Assembly: GCF_018143015.1 (NCBI RefSeq)
Contig: NC_054747.1
Span: forward strand, 30,684,733 to 30,748,732
DNA: 64,000 nucleotides
Direction of reading: 5' to 3'
Source: Lytechinus variegatus
Taxonomy: Eukaryota; Echinodermata; Echinoidea; Temnopleuroida; Toxopneustidae
Part shown: positions 11,165-22,170 of the stretch, piece after piece
Numbering within the stretch: the stretch's first letter is position 1
Layout: each line of letters opens with the position of its first letter
Position numbers and translations under genes: made by a program
Notes under the pieces: generated by a model
The model's database searches: none
Seen by the model: the letters and a program-made list of their open reading frames with translations, nothing else
What the model was told of the DNA's origin: nothing

Positions 11165-12013
11165 CATGGTTGAGTGAGCACATTCTTTTTGTGACACATC
11201 ATCATAGGGGTTTATGGTAGTATCCCCTGTAACTTGTCAAAACTTGTTAAAATTTGAAAATTTTAGTGGCTCCCCTCCCCCAATTTCTCGTTATCTTTAA
11301 AGGACAAGTCCACCTCAATAAAAACTTGATTTGAATAAAAAGAGAAAAATTCAACAAGCATAACACTGAAAACCTCATCAAAATCGGATGTAAAATAAGA
11401 AAGTTATGGCATTTTAAAGTTTTGCTTATTTAAAAAAAAAATAGTTATACGAACGAGCCAGTTACATCCAAATGAGAGAGTCGATGATGTCACTCACTCA
11501 CTATTTCTTTTGTTTTTTTATTGTTTGAATTATACAATATTTCAATTTTTACGAAATTGACGATTAGGACCTCCTTGCCTGAAGCACAAAATGTTAAAAA
11601 TAAGGGAATTCCACATGTTCAGGGAGGAATGAAACTTCATTTCGCATGCAATGACGAGAAAATAAAAATATTTCATATTTCATATAATAAAATACAAAAG
11701 AAATAGTGAGTGAGTGATGTCATCAACTCATTTGGATGTAACTGGCTCGTTCGTATATCTATTTTGTTGAAAATAAGCAAAACTTTAAAATGCCATAACT
11801 TTCTTATTTTACATCCGATTTTGATGAGGTTTTCAGTGTTATGCTTGTTGAATTTTTCTCTTTTTATTCAAATCAAGTTTTTGTTCATGGTTGAGTGAGC
11901 ACATTCTTTTTGTGACACATCATCATAGGGGTTAATGGTAGTATCCCCTGTAACTTGTCAAAACTTGTTAAAATTTGAAAATTTTAGTGGCTCCCCTCCC
12001 CCAATTTCTCGGT
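11165..12013. repeat. Duplicated flank of ~720-bp tandem duplication
   Basis: The segment from CATGGTTGAGTGAGCACATT to CCCCAATTTCTCG occurs at 11165-11290 and again at 11886-12011, offset by 721 bp, with one or two base changes. Together with the MITE copies it shows a direct duplication. Confidence 0.85.
11297..11885. mobile_element. TTAA MITE family A, copy 2 (right end missing)
   Basis: Closely similar to the element at 10585-11150, but the last ~25 bp of the right arm are missing. The sequence passes straight into TTCATGGTTGAGTGAGC, which also follows copy 1. The two copies belong to a tandem duplication of about 720 bp (10585-12013). Confidence 0.8.
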
Positions 12014-13700
12014 ACCTCCCCACATTCAAATTCTGGATCCACCACTGATTTGTCCATAAATTCAACCGATCCTGAGAAATTGTAAGGAAAAGAATACAGT
12101 CTTACGCAGTAAAAAGAGTATTAATTACTAAGTTTTCGAGTGTGCTCGCTCAACCATGAAAGTGTAAAAAGTGCGGAAAGTGTGTGATGATAAAAATGAT
12201 GGATGATAAAAACAACACCAAATATGTTACATTTAAAACCGAATTTGCCCCCATTATTCACTTTATAACCCCTCAAAATGAGTCTGTGACATTTGAAAAT
12301 GTCAATTATCCCCCTTTGAGGCGTGCTCACTCATCCATAGATAAACAAATCGAGTTTAATTTTTTCATAGAAGTCTGCACATAGGTTGATAAAAATTACT
12401 CCCAAATGATGCTGCTCAAGACAGCTTTGAAAAAGTTTCAACACATTGAATGAGGGGTTACTTATTCTCAAAGATATGCACCCATAGTGTCCACAATGTC
12501 TATGAGAGAGGAATGCAAAATTTTAACAAAATTGAAATAAGGGTTTGTTTGTTATATAGACGGTTTTTGTTACTTCTGTCAATATTTTTTTCATGAAACT
12601 TTTCACATGCTTTAGAGTGGCACTATCCAAAAGGCGCGCACGCCAGAATAACAATTCGATACGGCATGGAGTGGGGCCAAGGCCTTGAACTTCATCTCAT
12701 TTGCATAATTTTCGAATATTGTCTGCTCACTGAAGCATTGGACATCGGGATTTTCATTAAAATAAATCAAATCAACTATGCAAGGAGTTTTATGGCAGAT
12801 ATCCATACTTAGCAATTGCATATTTTCCATTACCGTAAAACACAACTAATCACATTCCACATGTTCATTCAAGCGTGAATGTTGAATTAAACGCCTTTGA
12901 ATCATTGAACATGTTAATTGGTCATGAACATCACAAAAAGATAATTTCAGTTACCAAATTAAAACATTACTTGCCAATGATATCTAAAAATCGTATTTTT
13001 TTGCTTTCATTGAATGTTCATTGAGCCGTAAATTAATGAATATTGCTGAAGATACTCTTCCCAAAAACAATTGTCATGGTATTCGATCATTTTTTCTTAT
13101 CGATGGAAATGTGTGAAAATTCCAATAAAAGCAAATTTCGACTGTGTTTATTCAACCGTGGAATTTAGCCAAAAAAGTTGTAGCGTCTTTAGAAAGTACC
13201 TTTTACAAGAGTTCTGACTATTTTTCATGGTGCAAAATGTGGAAATCGTTCCAATGAATTGGAATCAAAGTCATTATATTTTGCTTGTGACTTTAAAAAG
13301 TGACAACTTTGCCTTCTGGTGATGCTCACTGAAGCATGACATAAAATACGTCCGTAACATTCATTAAGAGGGGAGCTTATAAAATTACCAACACGCTCAT
13401 GTAAAAGTGTATTAAAAAATCCCAGTGGTTCGGAAATTATGGATGTTTGTTTAAGGGGGACTTACTTTTTTGTTGAGTATAGTATGATTTATCTTTTCTG
13501 ACTTATCTTTTATTTTAGGAGCTTGTGTGAAATAAATTGTTTATTGATATACTGAAGTTACAATAAAAGCCACTTTCAATTTTCTGAGAAAGTTACATTT
13601 CATAAGGTTTTACCATACGATATGTAGGAAAATTCCTCGCATATGACGTCACAAATCAAATGATTAAAATTCTATTTTTTTATTGGCTGGTGGATTTTCC
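12014..13700. repeat. Non-genic region with a degenerate 18-bp motif array
   Basis: No gene is supported. A motif close to TGYTCAYTSAASCRTGRA occurs on the plus strand at 12143, 12324, 12724, 12862, 13015, 13145 and 13323. The spacing is mostly 130-180 bp, with one gap of about 400 bp. The sequence between copies is unlike, so this may be a very old tandem array or a series of retained sites. Confidence 0.45.
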
Positions 13701-13849
13701 TTAAAGGACAAGTCCAATCCAACAAAAAGTTTATTTGAATAAAAAAAGGATAATCCAACTTTATAATGTCATAACTAGCGTTATGCTACTTTGATTTTTT
13801 TTTCTCTTTTTATTCAAATCAATATTTTTCTGGGGTGGACTTGCCCTCA
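13701..13849. mobile_element. TTAA MITE family A, short internally deleted copy
   Basis: This begins TTAAAGGACAAGTCCAATCC and ends GGGGTGGACTTGCCCT. Only the terminal arms are left, about 150 bp in total. Confidence 0.75.
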
Positions 13850-14298
13850 TAAACTTTCGCCAATATGTTTTATTATTTTTCTACTATTTTTACAATAATT
13901 TTTTTGTCGGGGTGAACTTCCCCTTAGACAAATAAAAAGGGAAAGAAAAAATAGTGAAAATACCACACGTCAGTATTCTCATTTGCATATACCCTGTGAG
14001 ATGCTCATCTCTGTTTTGTGAAAATGAACAAAAATTTCGGGTTATCATAACATTCTTATTTTCAGCCCAATTCCGATTGAGTTTCAAATGTTACAGTAGG
14101 CTTTTATTATACTATTTTTGACTATTTTTTTTTCTTGGTGGATGTGATCCAACGATGCTTGTCGGACTATGCCTGTTCATCGGTCCAAGGGAAGAGCCTG
14201 TATTCTCTACGCTCTCAGTTCAATTATGTATAATCATGTATTACTTTTCTCTTTTTCGATTCGCCTCTCCCTTACAGAATTCATCTATTCAACTTGCA
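13850..14298 (+). promoter_or_regulatory. Upstream region and likely 3' splice site of the fucosyltransferase
   Basis: A pyrimidine-rich run (TTTTCTCTTTTTCG...CCTCTCCCTTACAG) ends at 14277 with a good acceptor. It lies 21 bp before the preferred ATG at 14299, so the coding exon probably starts at 14278 and the rest of the 5'-UTR lies in an upstream exon that was not identified. The reading frame stays open back to an ATG at 14155, but those residues look like intron translation. Confidence 0.55.
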
Positions 14299-15669
14299 AT
14301 GGCCTCTGTACGCCCTTTTCTTCTACTACCAGGGCTTATTTGTCTTGTGACTTTAGTGGTGGTTTTACAATCGAGCTCTATCAGTCAGGAATGGAAAACG
14401 ATGAGATTGGTAAAACGAGCGAAGCCGCCAAATCAAAAAAAGTCAGTCCAGAGAGAAATCAAACAAAAAGAAAATATTCCAACTGGAAGTGACGACCCTT
14501 ATGCATACTTTTTCCGAGTTCTACATAGAACTACAAACTTTTCGGACATACACAGTCAAAACAAGCCCAGTGCTAGTGAAACCCAGAGTCCGAATTGCTT
14601 TCGACAAGTCCAGATATGGGGTCCTAATATATTCAAGATCCGACCTCGAGGGATAGAACCTTGTCCGGGTTTACCATGCGGTGTTAGATTGATCTTCGAT
14701 ACAAACTATAAAACTCTGAATATCAGCCACGCTGTCTTTCCATTCCATTTGGTGAATTGGGATTGGAGTAAATTAATAAATCACAAACCGAAAGGACAAA
14801 AATGGATCTTCTTCTCAAATGAAAGCCCCGTGAACACAGAACCCCATAGTGTCCCACCTCAGGAATACCACACTAGGGCTTATGATTATTACATGACATA
14901 CCGATCCCGGTACGCACAACTGTTCGGGGGTTATGGTTACTACAATGCCAGCAAACCATCAGTCGAGCTTAATGATACACGAAATTGGGCAAACGGTCGG
15001 AAAGGAAAGGTTGTTTGGTTGGCGCAACAGTGTGATCATGTTAACAACCGATACCTTCACTGGAATAGGACAGGCTTCGTCAAAGAACTCTCTCGTCTGG
15101 TGGATGTAGGTATATATGGCAAGTGTGGAAAACCGCCCCCCTGTCCTGCACGTCATGACAACAGAGAAGGGGCGAACTTTGTGACATCATGCAGCAGTTT
15201 CCTCCGACGATTCAAGTTCTACCTTTCCTTTGAGAACAGCGCCTGCCGGGAATACATCACTGAAAAACTATGGAACAATGCCTATATGAACAATTTAATC
15301 CCAATTGTCTTCGGAGCTCCGCGCGCAGACTACGAAGCAGTGGCCCCTCCCCATTCATTTATCCATGTTGAGGACTTTGAAACCCTCCAGGACCTTGCTG
15401 ACTACATTAACCTTGTAGACAGGAACGACCGTCTCTACAATACGTTTTTTGAATGGAAGAAATATGGATCCGTCGTCGCTTTTAGTGAAAACATGGCGAA
15501 ATGGCTCTTTGAGCCCTGGAATATGTGTCAAGTCGTCAACAGATTGCTAGCTGATGAGAAATCAACCAGTGAGGGTCGGCCGGTCCGCCAAAGCCTTCCT
15601 CCTTTAACAGAATGGTGGACGAACTCCTGCCGGAGAATTGAAGGATTTCCAATAAAAATACAGAAGTAA
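14299..15669 (+). CDS. Alpha-1,3-fucosyltransferase-like (GT10), single coding exon
   Basis: This 456-residue protein is expected to transfer fucose from GDP-fucose to N-acetyllactosamine-type or related glycans in the Golgi lumen. It has type II membrane topology: a short cytoplasmic end, one hydrophobic segment at about residues 6-23 (FLLLPGLICLVTLVVVL), a basic stem to about residue 65, then the catalytic part. The GT10 hallmark runs from FKFYLSFENSACREYITEKL at 305-324 through NLIPIVFGA and SFIHVEDF to FFEWKKYG at 383-390. VVWLAQQC and VDVGIYGKCG lie upstream. Six NxS/T sites are visible (80, 141, 174, 216, 225, 256). The length suits the animal family. The ATG at 14299 was chosen because it precedes the membrane anchor and follows a splice acceptor. 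An uninterrupted coding exon is common in this family. The exact linkage cannot be read from sequence. Confidence 0.92.
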   Translation: MASVRPFLLLPGLICLVTLVVVLQSSSISQEWKTMRLVKRAKPPNQKKSVQREIKQKENIPTGSDDPYAYFFRVLHRTTNFSDIHSQNKPSASETQSPNCFRQVQIWGPNIFKIRPRGIEPCPGLPCGVRLIFDTNYKTLNISHAVFPFHLVNWDWSKLINHKPKGQKWIFFSNESPVNTEPHSVPPQEYHTRAYDYYMTYRSRYAQLFGGYGYYNASKPSVELNDTRNWANGRKGKVVWLAQQCDHVNNRYLHWNRTGFVKELSRLVDVGIYGKCGKPPPCPARHDNREGANFVTSCSSFLRRFKFYLSFENSACREYITEKLWNNAYMNNLIPIVFGAPRADYEAVAPPHSFIHVEDFETLQDLADYINLVDRNDRLYNTFFEWKKYGSVVAFSENMAKWLFEPWNMCQVVNRLLADEKSTSEGRPVRQSLPPLTEWWTNSCRRIEGFPIKIQK

Positions 15670-16368
15670 ATCAGACCTCCTGAGAAAAACATAGAACCTA
15701 CTTCAATTTGGTCTGTATATTTATAGGTTTCAATGTCTGGACCTAATTTTGCTGAATTATTTGTTGTGTCTTACCCAATTGCAATTAGCAAACTGCAGGA
15801 GCTATATTGACATTTCTGCATTTTTTTCTTTGACGTACAATATTTTGATATCTTCGTTTGGTCCATGGGGGGGATTGAATATATCGTACACCGCCTGATA
15901 CATACAGATCTATGACTAGGGCGTAGGCTGGTTAGAGCATGGGGATCCAAGTGGACGGCACGGTATCGGGATGCACATCTTGGTGTTGGAACTAAAATTT
16001 GGAAAATTAGCCGCTAAAAACTGAAGAAGGGGTACAAATTTTTGTTTTGAGTGCCATGATTATGTAATGTCAGAACCCCTCATCCTCGATATGAGGCAGG
16101 ATACAAGTGCACCCCCAGCATACGCCCTTGTATGCGTCGATCGTTGAGGCCACCTTCACCACTGCAGTATGAGTGGTGATGCTCATTAGCAGCCGGAAAG
16201 TGAATGGACTGAACGAGGTTCCACTTAAGATCAATACCCCCCCCCCCCCCCCGTCCACATTAATTCTGGTTCACATTGCCTTTTCACTTGACATAGCGAA
16301 GTAACGTGGAAAGGCAAATAAAGTCAGGCGCAATTTTTTGTAATTGCTGAACACAATGTGTTGCATAG
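15670..16368 (+). other. Fucosyltransferase 3' flank
   Basis: No further coding signal is seen. An AATAAA at 16317-16322 could serve as polyadenylation signal for a 3'-UTR of about 650 bases. A run of about 16 C lies at 16237-16252. The transcript end is not proven. Confidence 0.35.
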
Positions 16369-17290
16369 CCCTTATAAAAAAAATTGAATGGTATACCATT
16401 GACTACCATTTATCATACACCACTGATATACCATTGGAATACCATTCGCACAGCACCCACCATACACCAATGGTATACCATTCAAGCCTCAATGGTATAC
16501 CATTCAAACTAATTTAAATAATTGGGACGTTACTATTACCATATTCATGAGCACCATTTACCATTCATATACCATTGATCAAACACCATTCACCATTGAT
16601 CTACCATATGGCCACTATAGACAGGTTTACCATTGACCACCATTCACCATTCAGCCACCATTCACTGGCCTACCATTTACCATTCAGCCACCATTCACTG
16701 GACACCATTGGCCTACCAATTGCCTTTCACCATACACCATTCGCCTACCATTGACCATACACCATACACCATTCATGTACCATTTACCATCCGCGTACCA
16801 TTCATCGTACACCATTCGCGTACACCATTCACTGTACACCATTCACCGTACACCATTCGCATACCGTTCAACGTACACCATTCGTGTACCATTCGACACT
16901 CACCATTCAACTACCATTCGCCGTACACCATACACCGTTCACCATTGATTGACCATTCACTTTACACCATTCTACCATACACCATTGACCTACCATTTAC
17001 AGTACACCATTGAACTACTATTCACCGTACACCGTAGGCTTACCATACACCATACACCATTGGCTTACCATACACTGTACACCATTGACCTACCATTTAC
17101 CATACAATACTGTCATACCATACACTCTATACTATTAGTCAACCATTCAAATAACACCATTGGTCATACACTATAGACCACAAGTGTACATTCAATGGTA
17201 GACCAATGGTAGACAGAAGAACAAAGATGTGCAATGTATAGTAAGCCAATAAAGTACAGTGAATGGTAGACCAATGGTGTACAACATATC
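16369..17290. repeat. ACCATT-type minisatellite array 1
   Basis: This starts with CCCTTATAAAAAAAATTGAA and GGTATACCATT, then runs for about 900 bp of irregular units built from ACCATT, CACCATTC and TACACCATT. Near 17190-17280 the orientation flips to CAATGGTAGACCAATGGT. Open frames across it are repeat artefacts. The starting sequence is the inverted complement of the right end of the second array at about 25740-25755. Confidence 0.85.
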
Positions 17291-18078
17291 TCTGGGGTTA
17301 ATGGTAGGCTTAATAATGGAATAAGTATACACAAGAAAAATAAATGAAAGCAGTTATTTCAAGAACGTCATTAAATTGTTTTTACTATAAGAAGTTTAAG
17401 TACAGCATAAATGGCACAGAGTATTCACAAGTATAGACTTTATAATTAAAGCACATAAGTTATTAATATATATGACTTAGTCTTAGCTACTCGTTGATAT
17501 CTCTGTCAATCTTGTTATGAAAAAAATAAACATGTATCAAGACAGATCGAGTTTGATTGAAAAACACAACAAATGAAGACTAACATTTCCAAGAATAAAC
17601 CTGTTCTCTCTTATTGCTTTTTACATGGATTGAGTACTTGGCAAAACCACTGTTCTGCGTACAAACCTGATACTTGATGTTAAATCTGTTGTGTGTAATT
17701 GCTTTCAACAATATTAATAAACATTTTTTTTACTAATAAGTTCAAGTACAAAAGAGTATTGACAGGAATGGTATAAAAGCACCATATTATGAATACATGT
17801 GACTGCGCGACACTACAAGAGATCAATGATTACACTCCACATAGGTATTATGTTAATCTTCCTATAAACAAATTTACATGCAAGACAGAATTTGGACAAC
17901 AAACTAATGAACACCAAATTTTGAAGATTAAACTCAAAATGTGCGATAGCCTTCACATGGCCAAATGAATAAAGGGTACCACACCTAGAAGAAATGAAAT
18001 ATCCCCAAAAGGGGGAAAATAGTACCCCGTCCCCCAAATTGTTCCCTTTTTTTCTTTTCACCTAAAAAGATATATCAA
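17291..18078. other. No gene seen
   Basis: AT-rich, with no recognised gene or repeat. Confidence 0.5.
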
Positions 18079-18630
18079 TGGCGTGTTTCTACAAAGAATT
18101 GTTAAAAAGTATTACCCGCCTAAGTATCCAGAATCCTGGATAAGTTTCCTGTAGAAACAAACGCGATGCAGTTAATTGATAAATTGCATCGCGCAAAATA
18201 CGGTTTCTCATAACCATCTTTGAGAGGTGGTTATTGCCATGTTAATCCGTTTAACTTTTCTGTAAACATGGGGCAAAATAGCATTCATGTCTGGCTTAAG
18301 TGCTTGAACCCAGAAGTGCGATCTCACAGTATACATATATTCTGGCCTGTTTAATCTCGCCAGCTGATCGCGAAACATGTATACCTGCTACAATGAGTGA
18401 GATCTACCATGAATTTTGAAAATTTTCCTGACGAGATGCAATTTTTGACATTCCAAAATGCAATGTTGATGTTATAGGTTGAATTTTCCGATTTCTGCCG
18501 TATTTGCGAAGCGAAATGCAAGTTAATCAGATTCTTTGGTCTGTAGAAACAGCTTGGTTTAAGAGCGATAAGGTTATTCGAGTCTGGAAAAGATAAACTG
18601 TTTTTAATGATTTACTGTAGAAACATGCCA
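18079..18630. mobile_element. Non-autonomous DNA element, TGGCRTGTTTCTACA ends
   Basis: TGGCGTGTTTCTACA at 18079-18093 is matched by TGTAGAAACATGCCA at 18616-18630. TGTAGAAAC recurs internally near 18150 and 18540. There is no coding frame. The superfamily is not clear. Confidence 0.65.
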
Positions 18631-19249
18631 AAAGTTTATCATAAATACAATAAAGATACATTAAGAAATAAATAATATATCACACATAGAAAGAAAATAT
18701 AATGAAAATAGGGAAAGAAAATTATTCAATTTGGAACACTAAAAAACATAAAAAAATAGAGACCTCTTTTTGCAAAATATATAGAAAATAATATATACAA
18801 GAGCAAGATACCCACTTATTTCTTTTCTGTCTATTTTTGCTGTGCTGAATCAGATGAATAACTCAACTATGTGTGAGAAATAATATGATTGTCTTACACA
18901 GAATCAGTAGTCAATTGTAATTTTTTACAACCTAGCTTGGACAAAATTTGAATTCATATAATACAAAAAATATATAAATTGTGATTTTGTATATTCATGA
19001 GGACTTGAAGAGAACAGTTTTACCAAAAAATAACAACTTTAATTCGTCATAACTTCGTTAATCCTCAACAAATTTTGATGAAATTTTAAGTGCTTTTTGT
19101 TTGTCTGATGTACACTTTGAATTGTATCACATAACTTTCAGTCTCGAGTACCTCTAGCCCTTCAATCGAATGGGTTGGACGACTGGTTACATTTTACACA
19201 TAAAATAGTTATAAGGAGAATGAAGGGGACCATAGAAAGAAAGCATGAG
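18631..19249. other. No gene seen
   Basis: AT-rich sequence; nothing recognised. Confidence 0.5.
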
Positions 19250-19514
19250 AAAAGGGGAGATTTTGGTAGGGAGAATGAATCAGAAAAGCATCATGCTGAA
19301 AATTTCATTAACATCTAATAATAACAAAGTTATTGAATTTGAAATTTTAACAATATTTTGGTAAAAAAATTAACCTAATGTACACATGATCGTCAGGAAT
19401 ATTTGCTATGCTTATTGTATAAAATGAAATCATAATTATTTAATATTATCATACATGTGTGTATGATATGTCCCAAGTATCATATCATTATTTCCAGCAA
19501 TGAATATCTTCACA
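19250..19514. mobile_element. Partial GGGATGGTCC-type MITE
   Basis: Pieces such as ATAACAAAGTTATTGAAT, CAATATTTTGGT and AATGAATATCT align in order with the interior of the complete element at 31659-32244. Its end is lost where the next MITE begins. Confidence 0.5.
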
Positions 19515-20088
19515 TTAAAGGTCAAGTCCACCACAGAAAAGGTTGTTTTGAATCAACAGAGAAAAATCAGGCAAGCATCATGCAAAATATTTCATCAAAA
19601 TCGGATGCAAAATAAGAAAGTTATGACATTTTGAAATTTCGCTTATATTTCACAAAATAGTTATATGCACAATTTACCCACATGCATATGAGAGAATCGA
19701 TGATGTCCCTAACTTTTTGGTTTGTTTTTCATTGTTTGAATTCTACAATATTTCAAATTTTACAGATTTGACAATAAGGACCAACTGGACTGAACCAAAT
19801 AATGTTAAGCAATGGTAACTCCACATGTTCAGTGAGAAATAAAACTTTATTTCATAGGTCAATGGGGAGAAAATTATATTTCATATTCAAAAAAACAAAA
19901 GAAAAGTGAATGAGTGATGTCATCAGTTCCCTCATTTGCATACCGACCAGGATATGCATATAACTATTAAGTGAAATTGAGTGAAACTTAAAAATGTCAT
20001 ACCTTTCTTATTTTTCATCCGATTTTTATGTTTGATTTTTCTCTTTTTAATCAAATCAACATTTTGTTAGGGTGGACATGTCTTTGAA
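19515..20088. mobile_element. TTAA MITE family A, copy 4
   Basis: This begins TTAAAGGTCAAGTCCACC and ends GGGTGGACATGTCTTTGAA. It contains the same internal AAAATCGGATGCAAAA and ATGTTCAGTGAG landmarks as the copies at 10585 and 11297. Confidence 0.8.
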
Positions 20089-20195
20089 ATAAATTTTCAC
20101 TCCATTTTTTATAGTTCTCAGAGGACAAAGTGTAAATAAGCACGACTTCTTGTAATAAAATACAAAAGAACAAGTGGGGATATGACATCAGCTTG

Positions 20196-20375
20196 GGTAC
20201 GTCATGGTCTAGTGGTTCTGACTCTCACCTTACAAACAGAGGGTCATGAATTTGAGTCCTAGCCATGGTGTGTTTTCCTTCAGCCCGAAATTTATCCACA
20301 CTGTGCTGCACTAGACCCAGGTAAGTGAATGGGTACCCGGCAGGATTAATTCCTTGAAGCTGTAATAAGAAATAT
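20196..20375 (+). mobile_element. tRNA-derived SINE, plus orientation
   Basis: A tRNA-like head (box A TGGTCTAGTGG; box B around GGGTCATGAATTTGAGTCC) is followed by the family body ATGGGTACCCGGCAGGA. It is the complement of the copies at 34038, 48918, 54935 and 61585. Confidence 0.8.
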
Positions 20376-21284
20376 TGGATGAAAACAATGCAAAGGACAG
20401 TATATTAGCTACGGGTTCAAAACATCAATGCTTGTCGTGTGTGTAAGCTTTCTTTAGAAGTTCATATATTTTTTTAAATATCGAGAAATTTGCAGTATAC
20501 ACTACCATTCAATTGAATGGTACCAATTAACAAATACTAACAAAACATTTTGTAAAATATGATAAATAAATTTATGTTTAACCATAGATGGGAAGAAAAT
20601 AACCTATTATCTAATGGGAGGCCCCAATGATGACAAATACCACAACAAATGAATACCTGAGGACAAAGTGTCCACCCCTCAGCCAACATACTGATTTTTT
20701 TTTTTCAGCTATGCCACTGCAGGAATACAATCTGTTTTATCTCATGAAGCTTTGCAATTTTTCCTACTGAAGAAAATTCTTACACACATACCTTTCATAA
20801 CTCCATTTTTTTTTCTTGTACACGGCACGTTTTCTGTGTTCAACACCCGTCGTGTCATTCCCAGATAAGGCTGGACCATTAACCTTATCATCCAGTGTAT
20901 CCGTCGTCCAAACTTTGAAAATGAAATAAAATCAATTTGAGTGTTGTAAAATCTGCATGTATGTGCAGATACAAACAAAAATAGAATACTAATATAGTAA
21001 TAGAAAAAGAATGATCTTAGAACATGAATTTTAGAGATATTTTTCATGGATCTCTGATTACCAGCCCAGAATTCAGGAAAACAATAAGGAAATGTGATAT
21101 TGTTCAGCTTAGTTCAGACAAGGCTGTATTATAACTGTGCATGATTTATACTAGTAATAGCTATGTCATCTGAAATCAAATTTCCAGAGCAGCAATTTTC
21201 AAAAGGAGGGTAATCGATGACATAAATTCCATTTCCCTGGTATTGACAATCACAGAAGCGGATCCAAGTGGGCACATTTGACCT
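20376..21284. other. No gene seen
   Basis: No supported gene; short open frames at 20742-21047 resemble no family. Confidence 0.5.
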
Positions 21285-21433
21285 GGGGTCCGTTGTATAT
21301 TTAGAGTTGCAATAAATCGCAACTCTAAATATCATGCGCAACTTGATTTTCAACCAATCAACAGCGCGCATTTGGGACTTGCGATTGATTTTTTTACCTG
21401 CGTTTAAACGCAACTCTTTCTGCAATGGACCCC
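21285..21433. mobile_element. Short MITE, GGGGTCCRTTG ends
   Basis: GGGGTCCGTTGTATATTTAG at the left is the inverted counterpart of the right end CTGCAATGGACCCC. An internal AGAGTTGC / GCAACTCT palindrome is present. About 149 bp. Confidence 0.7.
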
Positions 21434-21899
21434 TGTGCCCCCACCTTGAGAGCAAGATAAGAATGTGGCTTTCTTACACAAGTGTTCCCCCCCCCCCCTT
21501 CGAAAGTTACAGCAAATATTTATATTGAAAATATTGTCTCATACAAGAGGATCTCTTTTTTGGTTTGCTTGTTATTTAAAGTTTCCTTGGGAAAATTTGC
21601 CCCACTACCCCCTTTGAGAAATCATGGATCCGTTCATGGACAATCATATGTCAGTGGATGAATTCCAGACATTGTTTTAGGCAAGTTTTGATCAGTAAAT
21701 AAATAAAAACAGATAAAATGTGATCACAGGACAAACTAAAAAAAGGATAAAATTTACTTTAAAAATTGATATGCCTAGCCCCATGAAAAGATCTAATAAT
21801 ACCCTCCCGCATTAATGCTTCACAAGTTTCACACCAGCCAACTTCGAGCAAAACTCCCCACCAGAAATTGTCTACACACATTTGAGGTCAATACACAAT

Positions 21900-22170
21900 A
21901 TGCCCACCACTTTTCAAAATATTGCGGATTGCTTGGATTTGCCGTCATGTAAATATATGGACCGAAGTTATGCGACCAGAAGATTCGCATGTGGCATGTT
22001 GGCTGTTTGTTCGCCACATGTAAGCATGATTTGTTCGCTAACTTCAGTCCCAATAAACATTACAGCGAATCCAAGCAATCCGCGAAGTGATGTCTACGGA
22101 TTAGATCAACGCATCGAGATCGAAGACTAAATACAGCCGTTCCAGATATTTTGAAAAGCGGTGGTATTAA
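21900..22170. mobile_element. Probable MITE, ACCRCTTTTCAAAATAT arms
   Basis: CCACCACTTTTCAAAATATT at the left has an inverted partner in AATATCTTGAAAAG-like sequence at about 22150-22168. A second inverted pair, GCGGATTGCTTGGATT, lies at 21924 and about 22072. The exact ends are uncertain. Confidence 0.5.

Noticed and set aside
14155-14298. N-terminal extension of the fucosyltransferase frame from the ATG at 14155
   Set aside because: A splice acceptor at 14277 and the position of the membrane anchor make the ATG at 14299 far more likely.
16633-17176. 126-codon frame with HHSPTIH-like repeats
   Set aside because: It is the ACCATT minisatellite read as His/Thr/Tyr; no start context or domain.
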